Of a stretch of 64,000 nucleotides of DNA, positions 33,600 through 42,206 are shown piece by piece (positions within the stretch are counted from its first letter, which is position 1; every line of letters begins with the position of its first letter). The notes under the pieces were generated by a model, which saw nothing but the letters and a program-made list of their open reading frames with translations, did not search any database and had not been told where the DNA came from. Origin of the DNA: Deltaproteobacteria bacterium UBA6106 (GTDB taxonomy: Bacteria > Desulfobacterota > Syntrophorhabdia > Syntrophorhabdales > Syntrophorhabdaceae); assembly GCA_002428485.1 (NCBI GenBank), contig DIWM01000038.1, forward strand, positions 62,001 through 126,000, read 5' to 3'. The position numbers were made by a program, and so were the translations under genes.

Positions 33600-33674
33600 G
33601 GCTCATAGCTCATGGCAAGAGCACCAACCCGGTTCGTCTTTGCTATCAGCTATGAGCCATGAGCCGCAGTTCTG
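33600..33674. repeat. Short inverted repeat, family B, copy 1
   Basis: Begins ggctcatagctcatggcaag and ends tatgagccatgagcc. The core aacccggttcgtctttgct is the reverse complement of copy 2 at 35597-35673, so the pair brackets the GspE-like gene in opposite orientation. Confidence 0.7.
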
Positions 33675-33679
33675 CTATC

Positions 33680-35407
33680 CTATATTCCCAATGTGACGCT
33701 AAAGACTTCTTCAAGGCTTGTGATCCCCTGCTCTACCTTGCGCAGGCCCGATTCATAGAGCGTCGACATCCCCAGTCCCTTGGCAAGGTTCCGTATCTCC
33801 TGGTATGACGCTCCGTGGGAGATCGTGACCTTGATATCTTCGGAGATCGGCATCACCTCGGCGATGAGCGTCCTTCCTTTATATCCCGTATTGCCACAGG
33901 CCTGGCAGCCTTTTGCCCTGTATATCACTTCGGCCCGCAGCTTAGCGCCCCCGAGTTCCTTCAAGGTAGGCGTATACGGCTCTTTGCATTCCGGGCAAAG
34001 CTTGCGGACCAGCCGCTGGCCGATGACGATGAGAATTGTAGGCGCCAGGAGATAGGGCTCGACACCGATATCGATAAGCCGTGTCACCGCAGACGGGGCA
34101 TCGTTCGTATGGAGCGTGGACAGGACGAGGTGTCCTGTCAGCGCGGAACGGACGCATATCTCGGCCGTCTCAAGGTCTCTCACCTCGCCGACAAGCATGA
34201 TATCAGGGTCCTGCCTCAAAAAGCTTCTCAGCGCCGCAGCGAAGGTAAGGCCGATCTCCGGTTTTACCTGTACCTGGTTGATGCCGTCCAGACGGTATTC
34301 TACAGGGTCTTCAACGGTAACGATATTCTTTGTCGATGACTTGATCTCCTGGAGTATCGCATAGAGGGTTGTGGACTTCCCGCTCCCTGTGGGGCCCGTT
34401 ATGAAGACAAGGCCATAGGGGCTGTTGATCGCCTTCTGGAGGGCTGCAAGGTCGTTTGCCTCGAAACCCATCTTATCGAGGTCAAAGACAACGCCGCTTC
34501 TGTCGAGGATCCTCATGACGACCTTCTCTCCGTAGATCGTGGGTATGATGGAGATCCTCAGGTCGATTGTCCTGTCTTCGAGCTTAACCATGTAAGTGCC
34601 GTCCTGCGGCAGGCGCTTCTCGGAGATATCGAGCTTTGATAAGATCTTGATCCTGGAAACGATCGGCAGATAGAGGTGGCGCGGTGGCGGGGGTATGTCG
34701 TAGAGCCTCCCGTCGATCCTGTACCGCAGCGATATCCTGCCCTCGAAGGGCTCGATGTGGATGTCGGAGGCACGCTGGTCGATCGCCTGCCAGAGCATGA
34801 GGTCAACAAGCTTAACAACGGGTGCTGCCTTCGCGCGGGCTATGATGCTGTCAAGGCTCAACGAATCATCATCTGATTCGGAAGCTGCCTGTCTCAGCCT
34901 ATCTATGCCATAAAGCCTGGGTCCGCCTCCCTTTGCCAGATCAATAGCTCCGTAAAATTCTTCTATCGCCTTCAGGATGTCGGAACGCGTGGCAACAACA
35001 GGGCTGATGTCGCAGCCGGCGATCTTGCGGAGTTCATCGATAAGCATAAAATCCTGGGGATCGAACATCGCGCAGGTGAGGGTATTTTTGCCCCGTGAGA
35101 TCGGCAGAATGGTATTTCTCACAGCAACCTGCCTGGAGATGATCATCTCCAGGCCCTGGCCTTCTTCCGGCCGCAAAGTGCCTGCCTTTGAAGAGATAAA
35201 AGGTATATTGAACTGCTGCGACAGGGCAAAAGCAACGTCTTCCTCGCGCACCATGCCCCGGTTGACGAGGATCTCGCCGAGGTGCCCTCCGCCGGTCTCC
35301 TGGATCTCGATGGCCTTATCAAGCTGTTCCTGACGGATAAACCTTTCCTTCAGGAGGATCTCCCCCAGTTTTGCTCTCGAATGATCCCTTTTCATCTTTT
35401 TCGTCAT
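33680..35407 (-). CDS. GspE/PilB-type secretion or pilus assembly ATPase
   Basis: About 575 residues. The N-terminal MshEN/T2SSE_N domain (AKLGEILLKERFIRQEQLDKAI) is followed by the ATPase core with GPTGSGKST (Walker A), MLVGEVRDLETAE (Walker B), HLVLSTLHTNDAPS and HIEPFEG (Asp/His box region). The C-terminus has the zinc motif CPEC...CQACGNTGYKGR. It powers pilin polymerisation in type IV pilus or type II secretion systems. No other pilus or secretion gene is adjacent. ATG 35407 is chosen because homology starts there; the frame runs upstream into repeat sequence. Confidence 0.88.
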   Translation of the reverse strand: MTKKMKRDHSRAKLGEILLKERFIRQEQLDKAIEIQETGGGHLGEILVNRGMVREEDVAFALSQQFNIPFISSKAGTLRPEEGQGLEMIISRQVAVRNTILPISRGKNTLTCAMFDPQDFMLIDELRKIAGCDISPVVATRSDILKAIEEFYGAIDLAKGGGPRLYGIDRLRQAASESDDDSLSLDSIIARAKAAPVVKLVDLMLWQAIDQRASDIHIEPFEGRISLRYRIDGRLYDIPPPPRHLYLPIVSRIKILSKLDISEKRLPQDGTYMVKLEDRTIDLRISIIPTIYGEKVVMRILDRSGVVFDLDKMGFEANDLAALQKAINSPYGLVFITGPTGSGKSTTLYAILQEIKSSTKNIVTVEDPVEYRLDGINQVQVKPEIGLTFAAALRSFLRQDPDIMLVGEVRDLETAEICVRSALTGHLVLSTLHTNDAPSAVTRLIDIGVEPYLLAPTILIVIGQRLVRKLCPECKEPYTPTLKELGGAKLRAEVIYRAKGCQACGNTGYKGRTLIAEVMPISEDIKVTISHGASYQEIRNLAKGLGMSTLYESGLRKVEQGITSLEEVFSVTLGI

Positions 35408-35596
35408 ATCACTATTGTATGGAAAATACGAACACACTGCAAGGGGGAAATGATCAGAAGCGAAGGGTTCGACTGATGGTTCATAGTAATCCCGATGCTG
35501 GATTCTGGATGCTGGACAAGAAACAAGAGGCGCAAGGAACGAGGTTCGAGAAACTGAGAGCATCGGTGCCGGGTTCTTCCCCACAAACACGCAATT

Positions 35597-35673
35597 AAAC
35601 CGGCTCATAGCTGATAGCTCATAGCAAAGACGAACCGGGTTTGTGCTCTTGCCATGAGCTATGAGCTATGAGC
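35597..35673. repeat. Short inverted repeat, family B, copy 2
   Basis: Starts ggctcatagctgatagctc, contains aaagacgaaccgggtttgtg and ctcttgccatgagc, and ends tatgagctgcc. About 44 bases match the reverse complement of copy 1 with a single visible difference. Confidence 0.7.
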
Positions 35674-35763
35674 TGCCTTTCTCTCGAAATACGATATACG
35701 GTCTACCATGCCCGGATTTATGCGCTTGATTAATAGTAAGTTACAGCCTATATTTATATCATC

Positions 35764-36285
35764 ATGAAAAAATATGAACCTTACATAGCCATGGCGCTGG
35801 AAAAAGGTGTTGATGACGCCCTGATCGTGGATACTGCAAAAATCTTTACTGCCCCCTGGGTCCGGATGAAGTGCAGGTTCGGCTGCTTATATTACGGGAA
35901 AAAGCTTTGCTGCCCGCCCCATACACCTGACCACAAAGAGACTCGGGCATTCCTCGATTCATACAAACATGCCCTTCTTTGCCACAAGCACTGGAAAAAG
36001 GATTACAAGGTCGTGGATAAATTCAATAGCTCTATTGTAGACCTTGAGACCACCTTCTTCCTCGACGGCTATTATAAGGCGCTCGGCCTGGGAATGGGGC
36101 CCTGCACCCTGTGCAAGAGCTGCGATGCAAGCGGCGCCTGCAAGAACCCCGAGCGTGCAAGGCCGGCGATGGAGGCCTGCGGGATCGATGTCTTTCAGAC
36201 GGCTCGGGCGCATCAGCTGCCTATTCGCGTGGTCCGTACGCACAGTGAAGAGCGGGACATCTACGGGGTCGTATTGATAGAATGA
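35764..36285 (+). CDS. DUF2284 metal-binding protein
   Basis: 173 residues, cytoplasmic and rich in Cys: MKCRFGCLYYGKKLCCPPH near 38-56, ALLCHKH near 77, and MGPCTLCKSCDASGACKNPE near 116. The combination matches DUF2284, a family of predicted metal- or FeS-binding proteins common in anaerobes with no settled function. CCPPH is its hallmark. It stands alone between repeats. Confidence 0.8.
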   Translation: MKKYEPYIAMALEKGVDDALIVDTAKIFTAPWVRMKCRFGCLYYGKKLCCPPHTPDHKETRAFLDSYKHALLCHKHWKKDYKVVDKFNSSIVDLETTFFLDGYYKALGLGMGPCTLCKSCDASGACKNPERARPAMEACGIDVFQTARAHQLPIRVVRTHSEERDIYGVVLIE

Positions 36286-36299
36286 AATGAACTTAACCG

Positions 36300-36426
36300 T
36301 AGCAAGCTACAGGGTATTAGGAGGATGGAAACGGCATAACCATGCCCCCTCACCCTGGTCCTCTCCCGCGAGGAGAGAGGGAACAGCGTTACCCCGCAGC
36401 GTGCTGCGGGAAATCATTCAGATTAA
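36300..36426 (+). repeat. Repeat family C, copy 2 (upstream of rubrerythrin-like gene)
   Basis: Elements in order: cgtagcaagctacaggg hairpin, aacggcataaccatgcccc, ctctcccgcgaggagaga hairpin, ccccgcagcgtgctgcggg hairpin and aatcattcagatt, running directly into the AAGGAGG site of the next gene. Confidence 0.75.
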
Positions 36427-36438
36427 AAGGAGGAAATG

Positions 36439-36963
36439 ATGGACGATAAGGAACGTCTTAACGCATTGGAAGTGGCGCTTAACAACGAGATGCGGGAGCG
36501 GGAATTCTACCTAAAGAATGCCGCCAGGACAGCAAACCCCGTTGGGAAGGCGATGTTCGAAAGAATTGCTGAAGACGAGCTGGAGCATTACAACCGCCTT
36601 AAAGAGCTTCATGCAAAATGGGTGGTAAAGGATAAGTGGCCGGAATCTGTTCCTCTAAAGGTGAACAACACTATCGTCAAGGATATCCTTGTCAACGTGA
36701 TCAGGAAGGTTGAAAAGACAGCAAAGGGGGACGCCGGCGACATTGAGGCGATCAAGACCGCCGTTGATTTTGAAGAAAAGGGCGTCAAGCTCTACTCAGA
36801 GCTAAGGGATGCCTCTTCAAATCCTCGAGAAAAGGAGTTCTTTGACCTCCTTGCCATGATCGAACACGAGCACTATCTGTCCCTCAAGGATGCCGAAGAA
36901 TATCTCACAGACCCTACATCATGGTTTATCAAAGCAGAGCATCACAGCATGGACGGAGGATAA
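36439..36963 (+). CDS. Rubrerythrin-like (ferritin-fold) diiron protein
   Basis: 174 residues. The four-helix pattern shows NNEMREREFYLKNAA, IAEDELEHYNRLKEL, VDFEEKGVKLYSELRDA and IEHEHYLSLKDAEEY: two ExxH pairs and two further Glu, the diiron ligands. No rubredoxin domain is present. Two ATGs lie together at 36436 and 36439; the AAGGAGG site ends only two bases before the first, so the second is preferred. Such proteins reduce peroxide in anaerobes. The upstream family C repeat may affect its expression. Confidence 0.85.
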   Translation: MDDKERLNALEVALNNEMREREFYLKNAARTANPVGKAMFERIAEDELEHYNRLKELHAKWVVKDKWPESVPLKVNNTIVKDILVNVIRKVEKTAKGDAGDIEAIKTAVDFEEKGVKLYSELRDASSNPREKEFFDLLAMIEHEHYLSLKDAEEYLTDPTSWFIKAEHHSMDGG

Positions 36964-36968
36964 AGCGG

Positions 36969-37120
36969 GAAAAGCGGCTCATAGCTCATGGCTCATAGCA
37001 ACAGCAAGAGCCTGCAGGCAGTAATCAATATGAACACAAATCTTTCACTGCCTACTTCCTATTATTACCTACTTTGTTTAGTTTTTGCTGTCAGCCATCA
37101 GCTATGAGCTGTCAGCTTGC
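36969..37120. repeat. Inverted-repeat element of the gctcatagct type
   Basis: Begins agcggctcatagctcatggc and ends gctatgagctgtcagcttgc. Its interior (cactgcctacttcctatta) differs from families A and B. The lptF frame stays open back into its end but should not start there. Confidence 0.6.
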
Positions 37121-37138
37121 TTCATGTACAACGTTGAC

Positions 37139-38347
37139 ATGAAGCACCATTGGATGTTAGACTACGCAGTGCACATATTAACGAAATTACACAAGAAATT
37201 TTATATATATGTCCTCAAGGAGCTGTCTTACATACTGCTCCTCTCCCTCGGCATTCTCACCTTTATCCTTGTGCTAAGCAGGCTCGGAAAGATGACCGAT
37301 CTCGTTATCAACAAGGGGGTGGATGTTACAGATATCGTCTTGTTGATTGTTTACTCCTCACCGACATACCTCACATTCACCCTGCCGATGGCATTCCTCC
37401 TTTCGGTAATAGTGGTCCTGGGAAGGCTTTCAACAGAAAATGAGATTCTCGTATTAAAAGCCAGCGGTATCGATCTGAGATGCCTTTTCGTCCCTATCAG
37501 CGCCGTTGCTCTCATCATAACCTTTTGTGGATTGCTTAACTCAAACGTCCTTTTGCCAAGCAGCAGCGAACTCTTCAGGAACACGCTTATTAATATTATC
37601 AAAAAAGGTATATCCATCGAGGACAAGGAGGGCGTGTTCAACGATACAATACCCGGGGTTGTCATCTACGTTGATAAAGTAGATGTCCAGAAAAGGACCC
37701 TCTCAGGGGTTATGGTCTCCGATGACCGGGATAAAGATGTAAAACAGACCATCTCGGCCAGTACAGGTTATATAAATGTTGACCCCGTTACCCTTGACCT
37801 TTACTTTGTCCTGGAAAATGGTAATTTGCACCGGTGGGAAAAGACAAAGGACGCCTATAGAAGTGTAACCTTTCAAAACTACACGTTTTCCATGAATCTC
37901 TCAACGATGCTCCCCCATAGCACAGAATTACGGAAAAGATCCTACGAAATGGACCGGAGCGAACTGCAGAAATCCCTGCTCACTGCCAAAGAAAGTGAAA
38001 GGTACGATATCTTTCTGGATATCTTTAAAAAGATATCGATCCCCTTTTCCTCCCTGGCGTTTATTTTCCTCACAATACCCCTGGGGGTGAAAAGGAGGGT
38101 GGAGGGAAAATTCTCCGGCATACTTTACAGCCTCTTGCTCTTCATTGTTTATTATGTCCTCATAGCAATAACGGACAACTTTGGAAGATTTATCAACCTG
38201 CCTCCGTTTGTTACATCCTTCACGCCAAACATTATCATCGCTGCCATGGGGCTATACCTCCTCCGGAACTTAAATGAGGAGGAGCACTCAACGATATCAC
38301 AGAAACTACGACAGGTATGGACATATTGCCTTGAAAAGACTAAATAA
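37139..38347 (+). CDS. lptF: LPS export permease LptF
   Basis: About 402 residues of the YjgP/YjgQ family. Membrane helices are seen at the N-terminus (ELSYILLLSLGILTFILVL and two more to residue 125) and again in the last 100 residues (PFSSLAFIFLTIPLGVKRR, IIIAAMGLYLL), with a periplasmic jelly-roll between them. It forms the LptB2FG complex that extracts lipopolysaccharide. The start is unclear: ATGs at 37124, 37139 and 37154 lack ribosome sites, and 37139 is a compromise. It overlaps lptG by 17 bases. Confidence 0.85.
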   Translation: MKHHWMLDYAVHILTKLHKKFYIYVLKELSYILLLSLGILTFILVLSRLGKMTDLVINKGVDVTDIVLLIVYSSPTYLTFTLPMAFLLSVIVVLGRLSTENEILVLKASGIDLRCLFVPISAVALIITFCGLLNSNVLLPSSSELFRNTLINIIKKGISIEDKEGVFNDTIPGVVIYVDKVDVQKRTLSGVMVSDDRDKDVKQTISASTGYINVDPVTLDLYFVLENGNLHRWEKTKDAYRSVTFQNYTFSMNLSTMLPHSTELRKRSYEMDRSELQKSLLTAKESERYDIFLDIFKKISIPFSSLAFIFLTIPLGVKRRVEGKFSGILYSLLLFIVYYVLIAITDNFGRFINLPPFVTSFTPNIIIAAMGLYLLRNLNEEEHSTISQKLRQVWTYCLEKTK

Positions 38348-39410
38348 ATATCTCATTACAAATGTAATAAAATATCTCCTGATCACCGAACTGGCCGGCC
38401 TGGTGATCTTCATTACCATAGAATTTTTTGAGCGCATGGATGTCTTCACGTCCTCCTTCAGCAACTTCTTTTTAAGCGTGGTCTACCTTCTTCTCCGGGC
38501 CCCCCTATACCTGAACCTGATACTCCCCCTCGCGTTCCTTATCTCCATGCTTACCTTGCTCATTTTAATGATCAGAAGCAACGAGATCATCATTATCAGG
38601 ACTTCGGGCATCAGCACCATGTCTCTGATGAAACCGCTCTTTTCGTTTTCCTTCGTTCTTATCGTGCTCTCATTCGGCCTCTCGGAGATCATCATCCCCT
38701 TTACATCCAATGCCTCTGATTACATTTACCGGGTCAAGATCAGAGGGGAAGAATCCCACGTCTTTTTCAAGAATGACAGGATATGGTTCAAGCGCGAAAA
38801 TATCATCAGCAATATCGATTTCTTCGATACAAAGAAGGACATTATTAAGGGCCTGACCGTCCTTGAACTTACGGATGGTTACTCCATACGAAAACGATAC
38901 GATGCGAAAGAAGGGGTATGGAAAGACGGTTCATGGTATTTTTCAAACGTTATTGAAAGGACTTTTGACGACAAAGGAACAGTATACAAAAAAAACTATG
39001 CCCATCTAAAAGATATCATAAAAGAACCTCCGTCTGTCTTTAAGGTTGTCGATAAAAATCCCGAGGAGATGGGCTACAAAGAGCTTTCACGGTACATTAA
39101 CAGGCTGAAACGGGACGGTCACGACATCCGGCGGTACCTCGTTGATCTTTACAATAAGGTAGCATTCCCTTTTATCAATATTATCATGGTGTTCGCTGCC
39201 TTTTCCGTAGGGTTGCGATATGTCAAGACAAAGCATATCTCGAAAGGCATCTTTTCCGGCATCTCTCTCGGCATACTTTATTGGTTTTTCCATTCCATAG
39301 CGCTTTCCCTGGGATATTCCGAGATCTTTCCGCCGCTTTTTGCTGCCTGGTTTTCAAATTTGTTATTTACCGCGGCAGGTGTTATAGGTATTGTTACGTT
39401 GAGGACTTAA
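38331..39410 (+). CDS. lptG: LPS export permease LptG
   Basis: 359 residues from a TTG start, close to the 360 of E. coli LptG; no ATG fits, and the overlap with lptF implies coupling. N-terminal helices (YLLITELAGLVIFITIEFF and three more) and C-terminal helices (FINIIMVFAAFSVGLRYV, SLGILYWFFHSIALSLGY) enclose the periplasmic domain (about 150-270). Typical YjgQ features are ELIIIRTSGIS-like residues after the third helix. The ATPase lptB is not in the window. Confidence 0.85.
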   Translation: MKRLNKYLITNVIKYLLITELAGLVIFITIEFFERMDVFTSSFSNFFLSVVYLLLRAPLYLNLILPLAFLISMLTLLILMIRSNEIIIIRTSGISTMSLMKPLFSFSFVLIVLSFGLSEIIIPFTSNASDYIYRVKIRGEESHVFFKNDRIWFKRENIISNIDFFDTKKDIIKGLTVLELTDGYSIRKRYDAKEGVWKDGSWYFSNVIERTFDDKGTVYKKNYAHLKDIIKEPPSVFKVVDKNPEEMGYKELSRYINRLKRDGHDIRRYLVDLYNKVAFPFINIIMVFAAFSVGLRYVKTKHISKGIFSGISLGILYWFFHSIALSLGYSEIFPPLFAAWFSNLLFTAAGVIGIVTLRT

Positions 39411-39659
39411 AGACAGTGAAAGGTGAAAGGTGAAAAGCAAGAAACCAAAGAGACAATCCTTTGAGAAGTTTATCTCTCTGCTCTCTGCTGGCTTTCCCTC
39501 ACGACGGTTTGCTACGGGAAAGCCCGGCACAAATGCTCTCGCAACTTGTTTCGGGTTTAAACATTTTACATTTTACCTTTTACATTTCACTGGGTTTAAC
39601 CCCTTGCGACTTACGCCTTACGACTTACGGGTTTATTGCATACACAGAAAGGAGTTTCA
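39411..39659. repeat. Mixed intergenic repeat block
   Basis: 249 bases without a gene. It contains gtgaaaggtgaaaggtgaaa, then acattttaccttttacattt in mirror orientation about 130 bases later, and gacttacgccttacgactta. The mirror words could form a long stem. Related words occur at 21210-21245 and 28310-28375. Confidence 0.55.
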
Positions 39660-40142
39660 TTGAAAGCGTACCTTGATATAGAAACAGACAGGGCGGGCAA
39701 TATTTGCGTGATCGGGCTCTCCATTGAGAACAACGGCTTTATGCAGTGGTATGGAAAAAACATAGATATTTACAGCGTTGAGCAGGAGCTTGCCCATGTA
39801 AAGACAATTGTAACATTCAACGGGGACGGTTTTGACCTCCCGCAGATCAAAAAACGTCTCTATGTTGACCTCAAGGAAAACCGTGTTTCCCGGGATCTTT
39901 TTAAAGAGAAAAAGAAACTTGGCATCAAAGGAGGGTTAAAAGACCTTGAAAAAATGTTTGGCATAGCAAGAAAAACTGAAGGCATGAACGGGTACAAGGC
40001 GGTGTGGCTGTGGGAACGATACAAGAACAAGGGCAACGTCAACGCCCTTAATCTCCTCCTTGAATACAACAAAGAAGATGTCTTAAACCTCATAACGCTT
40101 GAAAAGATACTTGATGAGTTGAGAGGGGGGGCTGCATTATGA
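39660..40142 (+). CDS. RNase H-fold 3'-5' exonuclease, YprB-like
   Basis: 160 residues from TTG 39660, preceded by AAAGGAG; upstream codons fall in repeat sequence. DEDD-type motifs are AYLDIETDRAG (Exo I), VTFNGDGFDLP (Exo II) and EYNKEDVLNLITLE (Exo III). It lacks extra domains, unlike Bacillus YprB. It probably degrades DNA or RNA from the 3' end. Its stop overlaps the hydrolase start by 4 bases (ATGA). Confidence 0.75.
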   Translation: MKAYLDIETDRAGNICVIGLSIENNGFMQWYGKNIDIYSVEQELAHVKTIVTFNGDGFDLPQIKKRLYVDLKENRVSRDLFKEKKKLGIKGGLKDLEKMFGIARKTEGMNGYKAVWLWERYKNKGNVNALNLLLEYNKEDVLNLITLEKILDELRGGAAL

Positions 40143-40846
40143 TTCAGGATTTTCAGATCAAGTCGGTATTTAACACAATAGCCGGTCTTATGACCATTCC
40201 CAACGGCCCCGGGAAATACCCCTGCGTCATCCTCTCTCACGGCCTGATAAGCTCCAAAGAGAGCTCCAAGTATATTGCGCTGTCGGAAAGGTTTGCCGGC
40301 GCGGGCATCGCCACCTGTCGTTTTGATTACCACGGTTGCGGTGCGAGCGGGGGCGCCATTGAAGACACAACCCTTTCGATCAGGATAGAAAATTTGAATG
40401 CAATCACTGAATACTTATTGGAACACGGGCAGGTCAATCCTGAAAAGGTCGGCATTGTGGGGAGCAGCTTCGGCGCTACCACTGCATTGATAAAAACAGC
40501 GCGGGACAAGAGGATACAATGTGTATCTTTTTGGGCAATGCCCTACATGCTCGAAAAGCAGGGTGACGGCAGCATATCCGAGATCGCTTTCAAGGAAACG
40601 ATTTATCACGATTTTGCTCGATACGACATATTGTCGGAGGCAAAAATGGTCTCCTCCGCCCTCGTGGTCCATGGGGAAATGGATGAGGTTGTGCCCTGCC
40701 ATGAAGGAAAAACAATATATAAGAACATCAGAAAGCCTAAAAGCATAGAGATCATAAAGGGCGCCGACCATATATTTTCAAGCCCGGCACACCGGGAAAA
40801 GGCGATCAATCTCACCCTCAACTGGTTCCGGAGACACCTCCTGTAA
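40139..40846 (+). CDS. Alpha/beta hydrolase, serine esterase type
   Basis: 235 residues. Catalytic triad: Ser in GIVGSSFGATTA, Asp in HGEMDEVVPC and His in GADHIFSSPA. SHGLISSKESSKY contains the oxyanion HG motif. The closest group is the YqiA/dienelactone-hydrolase-like esterases with broad carboxylester specificity. It is coupled by a 4-base overlap with the nuclease gene, which gives no functional clue. Confidence 0.8.
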   Translation: MIQDFQIKSVFNTIAGLMTIPNGPGKYPCVILSHGLISSKESSKYIALSERFAGAGIATCRFDYHGCGASGGAIEDTTLSIRIENLNAITEYLLEHGQVNPEKVGIVGSSFGATTALIKTARDKRIQCVSFWAMPYMLEKQGDGSISEIAFKETIYHDFARYDILSEAKMVSSALVVHGEMDEVVPCHEGKTIYKNIRKPKSIEIIKGADHIFSSPAHREKAINLTLNWFRRHLL

Positions 40847-40848
40847 AA

Positions 40849-41085
40849 GCAGCTCACGGCTGATAGCTCATAGCTGATGGCAGAATCAAATACTAAATCC
40901 GAATGCCTAAATCCTAAATAAATTCGAATGTTTAAATTCAAAACGAAAAGGGATGTCTATTTGTTATGAATATTTGATATTTGTATTTTGATATTGTTTA
41001 GTGCTTCGTACTTAGGATTTAGAAATTGTATAGGATTTCGTGCTTGGTTTTGCCATGAACCATGAGCTGTCAGCTATGAACTGGT
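40849..41085. repeat. Long inverted-repeat element, family A, copy 2
   Basis: Left arm agctcacggctgatagctca and taaatcctaaataaattc; right arm gatatttgtattttgatatt and gtacttaggattt; outer end ccatgagctgtcagctatg. Slightly diverged relative to copies 1 and 3. No ORF. Confidence 0.7.
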
Positions 41086-41092
41086 TCTGTGG

Positions 41093-41779
41093 CTACGGGT
41101 GCCCGTTCCCCTCTTTCCTCTTCTTCAGACGGTCCCGGATAAGGTCGCCGATAACATTGCTCAACCCGATACCGAGGGCGAGTGAGAGCGTCATGATGAT
41201 GCCCCCGAAAATAATAAGAAAGCTGATAGTGATAATCATATTCCCTATGCCGATATACTCGAAGACTATTCCAAAGGTTATAATGATGAGGAAGATCCTC
41301 ACTCCCTTTGCGATAATATCGCCATATTTTATGTTTGCATTTTCACAGGTCATAAATATGACCCTGCTTATAAAATTGCTTAAGATGATCCCTATAATGA
41401 CGATAACAAGGGAGACAATGATATATGGCAACGTCGTGGAAATCCTGGAGGCATATTCGGAAAATTGTGAAATGCCGATAAAGTTGAGACCAAAAGACAG
41501 GAAGAGGACGATGAATATCCAGTAGACGATCTTGCTGAGGACAATGGAAGGCAATGTCTTTACCCCGCCTTTTTGGAGAAAGTTGGCAATACCGACATCC
41601 TGTGCCCATTTATCGAACCGAAAAAGTATCAAAAGCCTGCCCAGCAGCTTTTTAATGAACCAGCTGATGATCAACCCCCCGACCATCACAATGACCATAA
41701 CGAGCACATTGAGAAAGACCTCTGAAAAATTATCGTAGAGGTCCAGGAAGAGGTCTCTTAAGAATTCAAGCATTGGCAA
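41093..41779 (-). CDS. MscS-related membrane protein (conserved TM helix)
   Basis: 228 residues, almost entirely membrane: about five helices (VLVMVIVMVGGLIISWFI, IVYWIFIVLFLSFGLNFIG, LPYIIVSLVIVIIGIILSNF, FLIIITFGIVFEYIGIG, TISFLIIFGGIIMTLSLALG). GLSNVIGDLIRDRLKKR at the end resembles the pore-proximal helix of MscS, but the C-terminal cytoplasmic beta domain and cage are absent. Best read as a small osmotic or ion channel of the conserved-TM-helix family. Monocistronic. Confidence 0.7.
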   Translation of the reverse strand: MPMLEFLRDLFLDLYDNFSEVFLNVLVMVIVMVGGLIISWFIKKLLGRLLILFRFDKWAQDVGIANFLQKGGVKTLPSIVLSKIVYWIFIVLFLSFGLNFIGISQFSEYASRISTTLPYIIVSLVIVIIGIILSNFISRVIFMTCENANIKYGDIIAKGVRIFLIIITFGIVFEYIGIGNMIITISFLIIFGGIIMTLSLALGIGLSNVIGDLIRDRLKKRKEGNGHP

Positions 41780-41864
41780 ATCTTATTCAATGTAAGCAGG
41801 TATGTCAATGGAAATCAGCAGTTAGCCGTTAGTTTTCAGCGTACAGACACAATATGTCACGAAC

Positions 41865-41892
41865 GGCTGATCGCTGATCGCTGATCGCTGAT
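41865..41892. repeat. Tandem 7-mer (GCTGATC, about four units)
   Basis: The heptamer gctgatc is repeated head to tail nearly four times at the end of a repeat block that begins near 41822 (gttagccgttagttttcagc). The same word is found singly at 30278-30290. It lies just upstream of the ferredoxin promoter. Confidence 0.7.
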
Positions 41893-41903
41893 TTATTTTT
41901 TTA

Positions 41904-41932
41904 TTGACATTCCTTTGAGATTTGTTTAGGAA
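41904..41932 (+). promoter_or_regulatory. Ferredoxin promoter
   Basis: TTGACA at 41904-41909, 17-base spacer, TAGGAA at 41927-41932. Transcription would start near 41939, followed by an AGGAGG ribosome site and ATG 41959. Confidence 0.55.
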
Positions 41933-41958
41933 TTTCTAAAAAGAAAAGGAGGTAAAAA

Positions 41959-42132
41959 ATGCCTGCAAAAGTTGACCAAGATGCCTGCACAGGATGTGGA
42001 GCATGCGCAGAGATTTGTCCTGCCGATGCTATTACTGTAGATGACGTAGCAAAGGTCGATCCTGAACTCTGCACAGAATGCGGTGCATGCACGGAAGAAT
42101 GTCCCGTAGAAGCAATAACCTTAGAAGAGTAA
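41959..42132 (+). CDS. 2[4Fe-4S] ferredoxin
   Basis: 57 residues, the classical clostridial-type size. Two cluster motifs: C10-TG-C13-GA-C16-AEI-C20-P and C38-TE-C41-GA-C44-TEE-C48-P, with the internal pseudo-twofold symmetry of this fold. It is a low-potential electron carrier of the cytoplasm. An AGGAGG site seven bases before the ATG fits well. It has its own promoter and terminator and is convergent with the membrane FeS oxidoreductase. It may also serve the radical SAM and corrinoid-activating enzymes of the first operon (inference). Confidence 0.95.
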   Translation: MPAKVDQDACTGCGACAEICPADAITVDDVAKVDPELCTECGACTEECPVEAITLEE

Positions 42133-42154
42133 AGTAATCCAATCTCAAAAATAT

Positions 42155-42184
42155 AAAAGGATGGGCGATGAGCCCATCCTTTTA
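42155..42184. terminator. Bidirectional intrinsic terminator
   Basis: An 11-base stem (AAAGGATGGGC / GCCCATCCTTT) with loop GATGA, preceded by an A-run and followed by T. It serves both the ferredoxin (plus) and the membrane FeS oxidoreductase (minus). Confidence 0.85.
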
Positions 42185-42206
42185 TCCGGTTCTCTTAATA
42201 CCTTAT

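Noticed and set aside
37085..37138. N-terminal extension of lptF
   Set aside because: These codons come from a dispersed repeat, not from conserved protein sequence.
41865..41892. Possible CRISPR array
   Set aside because: Units are 7 bases, head to tail with no spacers; no cas genes in the window.
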